Shown: positions 49,537 to 52,861 of the stretch, in pieces | Layout of the letters: each line of letters starts with the position of its first letter | Position numbering within the stretch: the first letter of the stretch is position 1 | Assembly (NCBI RefSeq): GCF_000380965.1 | Contig: NZ_KB905581.1 | Span: 1-52,861 of the forward strand | Source of the DNA: Paenibacillus ginsengihumi DSM 21568 | GTDB taxonomy: Bacteria > Bacillota > Bacilli > Paenibacillales > NBRC-103111 | Direction of reading: 5' to 3' | DNA length: 52,861 nucleotides | Program-made: the position numbers and the translations under genes | The notes under the pieces: model-generated | The model's input: only the letters and a program-made list of their open reading frames with translations | Database searches by the model: none | What the model was told of the DNA's origin: nothing

Positions 49537-50430
49537 TCAAGATGATGACGATACCGGAGGCTGGCTGACCTGCGGCTTTCTCAGGCCGAGCGCGGCAAGC
49601 GCGGCGACTGCCAGCCAGACAAGCAGGAGGCTTGCCGAGGCGATGGGCAGCGGCGACCATTCGAAGACAGTGCGGCCGAGCGCGGTCTGCCAGCCGATGA
49701 GCAGATTGGCGGCGAGCCAGGCGATGCTCCCCGCGTGAACGAAGCGCCGGCCCTGCTTCTCTTCAAGCTGCGACCGCTCCGTGAGCCAGCCGATCAGCGG
49801 CAGCGTCTGCAGGGCGTGGAACCCGATCCCGTGCAGCACGATCAGATTGCCGCCATCTCCCGTGTAGCGGCCTTGCAGCACGATCATCCCAATCCCCGCG
49901 GCATAGGCAATCATCGTCGAAATCATCGCATAACGGATGCCGAGCACAAGCGACGCCCGACGGAAAGCTTGCTTGCGGCGGAAGAAAGGAATCGCGATCA
50001 TAACGGTTAAAATGATCAGAAGCAGCGAATCGACGGCGAAAAAGATGCCGAAGATTCGATCGATCGCCGTGCCCGCCGCGCTGAACCGGGGGTTGATCCC
50101 GCGAAAATGCTGGACGGTCTCCTGGGCGTATGCGTAAACAGAAGCAGCGGCAAGCCAGTAGCGCACCCGCGTCCGCCGGGCCGGGCTCCAACCGGTCAGC
50201 GGCAGTATCGCAGCAATCGACAGCACAAAGATCCCGATCGCCGCATTGAAGGAAAAGACGCTTTCCAAATTGCCTTCCGGCGGCACCTCTGCCCCGAGCA
50301 GACCGATACATACGGCCGTGCCGGCGGCCAGCGCCATACCTAGCAGTCCGACCAACACGAGCAGCCGTTCTCCGGAAAACAAAGCTTCGCGGATTGCCGA
50401 CTGTGATTGCATTTTTTTTGCATGATTCAT
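49537..50430 (-). CDS. hypothetical eight- or nine-helix membrane protein
   Basis: No family recognised. The 297-aa protein has about eight hydrophobic segments, including LLVLVGLLGMALAAGTAVCIGLL cut short by EVPPEGN, IGIFVLSIAAILPLTG, and LLLIILTVMIAIPFF. A conserved-looking polar segment, QETVQHFRGINPRFS, lies near residue 105, and LHGIGFHALQTLPLIGW near 200 has two His residues within the membrane. AAGGAAGG precedes the ATG. A TetR-type operator identical to the one before the adjacent TetR gene lies 25 bp upstream, so this gene and the ABA4-like gene should be its targets. Confidence 0.75.
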   Translation of the reverse strand: MNHAKKMQSQSAIREALFSGERLLVLVGLLGMALAAGTAVCIGLLGAEVPPEGNLESVFSFNAAIGIFVLSIAAILPLTGWSPARRTRVRYWLAAASVYAYAQETVQHFRGINPRFSAAGTAIDRIFGIFFAVDSLLLIILTVMIAIPFFRRKQAFRRASLVLGIRYAMISTMIAYAAGIGMIVLQGRYTGDGGNLIVLHGIGFHALQTLPLIGWLTERSQLEEKQGRRFVHAGSIAWLAANLLIGWQTALGRTVFEWSPLPIASASLLLVWLAVAALAALGLRKPQVSQPPVSSSS

Positions 50431-50454
50431 AGTTTTTTCAACCTTCCTTCTATT

Positions 50455-50476
50455 ATTTATTTATTGATAAATAAAT
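50455..50476. promoter_or_regulatory. TetR operator, copy 1
   Basis: TTTATTTATTGATAAATAAA (50456-50475) is a palindrome with a TG centre, extended by A and T at the ends. It lies directly before the membrane protein operon. Confidence 0.65.
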
Positions 50477-50535
50477 GATGAACCTTAAATCAAGGCAGCA
50501 TTCCGCCGCCTTAACACGTTCGCCCATATGGCTAT

Positions 50536-51054
50536 TCAAATGCACCCCTTCTCGCATTGCAGCAGCTCCGGCAGCTCCAGCACGTCAGATAACGTGATCA
50601 GCAGGCCGATGCTGAGGAAATGACCTGCCGCCGCTCTCGGATTCGGCATCCCCGCAGCCTCGAACTTGGCAATGAACACTTCGTTCATCAGCCGGAACTT
50701 TTCCCGCACATGCATCCGGATCGCCGGTTCGGAAATGGCGTGCGCCTGCATGACCATGATCATTACGTCCCGGTTCGTTTGCAAAATTTGCTTAAACGCC
50801 TTCCCCATCGATTCGGCCAACTGGTCAGCCGGCGCCTCGACCTGCATGAACGTATCGTACAGCCGGCCTACGGCTCTGTCGATCACCGCGTTGAACAGCT
50901 CTTCCTTGTTCTTGAAAAAGTGAAAGACATAAGGCTGCGTAACCCCGGCTGCCTTCGCCACCAGAGCAGTCGTCGCTTTGTAATACCCCTTCTCCGCGAA
51001 CACCGCTACCGCCTTATCCAAAATCTGTTCCTTTCGATCCTCGCGGACAACCAC
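50536..51054 (-). CDS. TetR-family transcriptional regulator
   Basis: The 172-aa protein has a TetR helix-turn-helix (residues 5-50: EQILDKAVAVFAEKGYYKAT, VAKAAGVTQPYVFHFFKNKE) and a helical ligand domain. GTG at 51054 follows AAGGAG. Two copies of one 20-bp palindrome, before this gene (51070-51089) and before the membrane operon (50456-50475), indicate that it represses both. The C-terminus ends in the unusual LQCEKGCI. Confidence 0.93.
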   Translation of the reverse strand: MVVREDRKEQILDKAVAVFAEKGYYKATTALVAKAAGVTQPYVFHFFKNKEELFNAVIDRAVGRLYDTFMQVEAPADQLAESMGKAFKQILQTNRDVMIMVMQAHAISEPAIRMHVREKFRLMNEVFIAKFEAAGMPNPRAAAGHFLSIGLLITLSDVLELPELLQCEKGCI

Positions 51055-51069
51055 TTTGTCAGACTCCTT

Positions 51070-51089
51070 TTTATTTATTGATAAATAAA
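51070..51089. promoter_or_regulatory. TetR operator, copy 2
   Basis: TTTATTTATTGATAAATAAA is identical over 20 bp to the copy at 50456-50475. It lies 16 bp upstream of the tetR start, as expected for autorepression. Confidence 0.65.
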
Positions 51090-51226
51090 TATTATGGCGC
51101 AGCGAACCTTTTTGTCAAGAGGCTGACATTTTTTATTTTTGGTTCCCGGACAAAGCATAATCGCGCCGTTATTGTCCATGCTAATCGTTATAATATGCCA
51201 TTGCTGAACAGAAAGGAGGGCTCCGC

Positions 51227-51538
51227 ATGCAAGCCACGATGAATCCCCCCGCCCCGCAGGAGCAGCCGCCGATTCCGGCTCCGCCCCGCGTCATTACGAC
51301 CAAAGATTTGCTGTACCTCAAGGATGCGCTGTCGTGGGAGCTGCTCGCGTTCAAGAAATTTCATTTCCTGGCGCAGCAGGCTTCGAATCCGCAAATCAAG
51401 CAGGCTTTGGGCAAAGCCGGCCAAATGCATCAGCGCCATTACGAGAAGCTGCTGACTCATCTGCAGGTCGACAATAATGCCGCCATGGCCAGTGTGACGC
51501 AGCCGCAGCAGCAGCAATCCCAGCAGCCAATACAGTAA
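51227..51538 (+). CDS. CotF-like spore coat protein
   Basis: The 103-aa protein has a proline-rich start (PPAPQEQPPIPAPP), a helical CotF-type region (about 22-82: TTKDLLYLKDALSWELLAF, KQALGKAGQMHQRHYEKLL) and a Gln-rich tail (QPQQQQSQQPIQ). Coat proteins of this group are ferritin-like helical bundles. AAAGGAGGG precedes the ATG. A second coat gene follows 13 nt later. Confidence 0.85.
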   Translation: MQATMNPPAPQEQPPIPAPPRVITTKDLLYLKDALSWELLAFKKFHFLAQQASNPQIKQALGKAGQMHQRHYEKLLTHLQVDNNAAMASVTQPQQQQSQQPIQ

Positions 51539-51551
51539 GGAGGTGGGCAAC

Positions 51552-51905
51552 ATGCCGACGCAGCAAATGACGCAGCAAATGCAGAGCAGGGAAATCGCCA
51601 ATCCGCAAACCGGGCAGCTGCCGAAGGTCAAAGGGCCGGAGATGAACGACCGCGACTTTCTGAACGACGGCCTCAGCACCTGCAAATATTTGACCGACAG
51701 CCTCAACGTCGCCGTTCGTGAAGCAAGCCACCAGCAGCTGTACGACGATATGCTGCAAATCTTGACGGAGACGCACCATAGCGCCCGGGAAATGTACCAA
51801 CTGATGTTCCGAAACGGCTGGTACAAGCTCGAGGCCGAGGAACAGCAGAAGGTGCAGCAGGCGCAGCAGCAGTTCAGCGGCTATTCATCGCAGTATCCTT
51901 ATTAG
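51552..51905 (+). CDS. CotF-like spore coat protein
   Basis: The 117-aa protein has a Gln-rich N-terminus (TQQMTQQMQ), a CotF-type helical domain (about 30-95: MNDRDFLNDGLSTCKYLTDS, LYDDMLQILTETHHSAREMY) and a Gln/Tyr-rich tail (QQFSGYSSQYPY). GGAGGTGG precedes ATG 51552. The pair would be expressed late in the mother cell during sporulation. A terminator follows. Confidence 0.87.
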   Translation: MPTQQMTQQMQSREIANPQTGQLPKVKGPEMNDRDFLNDGLSTCKYLTDSLNVAVREASHQQLYDDMLQILTETHHSAREMYQLMFRNGWYKLEAEEQQKVQQAQQQFSGYSSQYPY

Positions 51906-51919
51906 GAGCTGCCTGCGAA

Positions 51920-51953
51920 GTCCCGAAAGGAAAAGCTTTCGGGGCTTTGATTT
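51920..51953 (+). terminator. terminator of the coat gene pair
   Basis: GTCCCGAAAG (51920-51929) pairs with CTTTCGGGGC (51936-51945), one mismatch, followed by TTTGATTTT. Confidence 0.7.
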
Positions 51954-52029
51954 TGCGCCTTTCGCCGCGGTCCCACGGTCGTCCTTGTCCTTTCCACGGA
52001 ATCCGGGTTGATGATATAACGCTTTTATA

Positions 52030-52353
52030 TTATCTTTGGTCTTTCATTTCCGGCCAAAACTGGTATTTCGACAGATCGACGCACCCCCGGTCGTCCACCG
52101 CCACGCCTTCGCCCTGCAAATAAAGCGTCTGCAGCAGGCGCGATTCCTCGTCCCTGACGGCAATTTCCCCTTTCGCATTGACGACGCGGTGCCACGGGAG
52201 CCTGTGCGAGTCGCTCATGGAATGCAGGATGCGCACCACCTGCCTGGCCGCTCTCCGGCTTCCGGCCAATTCGGCCACCTGTCCGTATGTCATGACACAT
52301 CCTTCCGGTATCCCGGCAATGATCTCGATCACCCGCCGCGTATATGGCTGCAT
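52030..52353 (-). CDS. alkyltransferase-like protein (MGMT C-domain, Cys replaced by Trp)
   Basis: The 107-aa protein is the DNA-binding domain of O6-alkylguanine-DNA alkyltransferases. Visible are CVMTYGQVAELAGSRRAARQV and HRLPWHRVVNAKGEIAV. The usual active-site PCHR reads PWHR, the hallmark of alkyltransferase-like (ATL) proteins, which flip out alkylated bases and recruit nucleotide excision repair rather than removing the alkyl group. ATG at 52353 has GGGGAGG 5-6 nt upstream. The ribosome site, start codon and first codons are tandemly duplicated upstream with a 34-bp period. Confidence 0.9.
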   Translation of the reverse strand: MQPYTRRVIEIIAGIPEGCVMTYGQVAELAGSRRAARQVVRILHSMSDSHRLPWHRVVNAKGEIAVRDEESRLLQTLYLQGEGVAVDDRGCVDLSKYQFWPEMKDQR

Positions 52354-52500
52354 TCGATCCTCCCCTTTGTCGCGGATATGGCCGCATCCGTTCCTTTCCC
52401 TTGGCGCGTATATGGCCGCATCCGTTCCTTTCCCTTGGCGCGGATATGGCCGCATCCGATCCTTCTCCTTGTCGCGGATATGGCTGCACCAGTCCTTCCT
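52330..52500 (-). repeat. 34-bp tandem repeat that duplicates the ATL translation start
   Basis: Read leftward, each unit contains a purine-rich ribosome-site-like stretch (AAGGGAAAGGA, AAAGGGGAGG), an ATG and the codons for a CGGCCATATCCGCG-like segment. ATGs lie at 52353, 52387, 52421 and 52455, and a GTG at 52489: exact 34-bp steps. The last unit runs into the ATL gene itself. Because 34 is not a multiple of 3, the upstream ATGs are out of frame with the gene. Confidence 0.8.
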
Positions 52501-52648
52501 ACCGGTCCTTCCCCTTGTCGCAGATAATGCGACAGCCTGTGCCGGCAATCCGCAACGCAGCGCCTGCCTTGCCCGATCGCCGGGCCGAACCATCGTTCCA
52601 AGGTCTATTATACCATGCTATCCCTTGGGACACTCAGCCGGCGGGCCC

Positions 52649-52861
52649 CGAACTCCGACTTAGCAGTCGCACTCCGCTTTGACGCTCGAACTCCTCGTTA
52701 GCGGTCCGACTCTGTCTTAGAGGCCGAACTCTGCGTTGGCGCTCCGACTCCGCGTCAGCGGTCGAACTCTGCGTTGCCGCTCCGACTCCGCGTTAGCGGT
52801 CGAGCTCTGCGTTGCCGCTCCGACTCCGCGTTAGCGGTCGAGCTCTGCGTTGCCGCTCCGA
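52649..52861. repeat. 19-bp minisatellite running off the window edge
   Basis: Eleven full units and part of a twelfth, each 19 bp, consensus near CGAACTCTGCGTTAGCGGT. Units alternate between a CCGACTCCGCG type and a CGAGCTCTGCG type, making a 38-bp higher-order unit that is identical in the last two repeats (52782-52819 and 52820-52857) and increasingly diverged to the left. The period is not a multiple of 3 and no ribosome site is present, so it is non-coding as far as can be seen. Confidence 0.85.

Overview
The window looks like chromosomal DNA of a GC-rich, endospore-forming, motile Firmicute, most likely Paenibacillus or a close Paenibacillaceae relative. The grounds are CotF-type spore coat genes, one MotA/MotB pair, B. 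subtilis-like gene pairs (DUF1641-ndh, PspC-PspA, mazEF, a TnrA-like regulator), pectin genes (PL11 lyase, UxaC), Bacillus-type promoters and GGAGG-type ribosome sites. No rRNA, tRNA, prophage, insertion sequence or CRISPR array was recognised. All calls come from reading the sequence; no database search was run.

Layout. 1-5000: a poorly coding left flank, an unknown 159-aa protein, mazEF, uxaC, and a regulator fusing an ArsR-like helix-turn-helix to a GyrB-like ATPase fold. 5180-5565: an unannotated candidate type I toxin-antitoxin locus (43-aa toxin, convergent antisense RNA). 5.7-7.0 kb: PadR-HAAS-DUF3784 operon. 7.1-7.5 kb: an array of four palindromes. 7.5-14.1 kb: a leftward nucleobase/nucleoside salvage operon (lipoprotein, nucleoside hydrolase, two permeases, ATPase, adenine deaminase). 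14.5-19.6 kb: MpsC-like protein and a convergent, overlapping response regulator/hybrid kinase pair. 19.6-23.6 kb: cyclic-di-GMP cluster (PilZ, HD-GYP, MHYT-GGDEF-EAL). 23.8-28 kb: MarR plus heterodimeric ABC exporter with matching operators. 28-35 kb: FAD lipoprotein, cold-shock gene, nitroreductase, secreted PL11 lyase with a cre site. 35.2-38.5 kb: three unannotated small proteins, an MFS exporter and a divergent WYL regulator. 38.5-42.4 kb: motAB, a second palindrome array, and the DUF1641-ndh operon with a Rex-like box. 43-47.9 kb: YceI, a DUF6492 glycosyltransferase-like protein, and a Tat-exported amine oxidase/RidA/TatA operon facing a TnrA-like regulator, with TnrA-type boxes on both sides. 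48-52.9 kb: PspC-PspA, a TetR-controlled membrane operon, two coat genes, an alkyltransferase-like gene whose ribosome site and start codon are tandemly duplicated, and a 19-bp minisatellite at the right edge.

The least expected items are non-coding. (1) The type I toxin-antitoxin locus. (2) A structured element of about 80 nt that lies in the 5' leaders of three unrelated genes, with a diverged fourth copy whose stem pairing is kept by compensating changes. (3) Two arrays of four palindromes that differ in sequence but share spacing (51/62/51 and 52/62/52 bp, close to 5/6/5 helical turns). (4) The 34-bp duplication of a translation start region. The best protein-level candidates are the TnrA-linked exported amine oxidation operon and the HTH-GyrB fusion with a missing catalytic glutamate.
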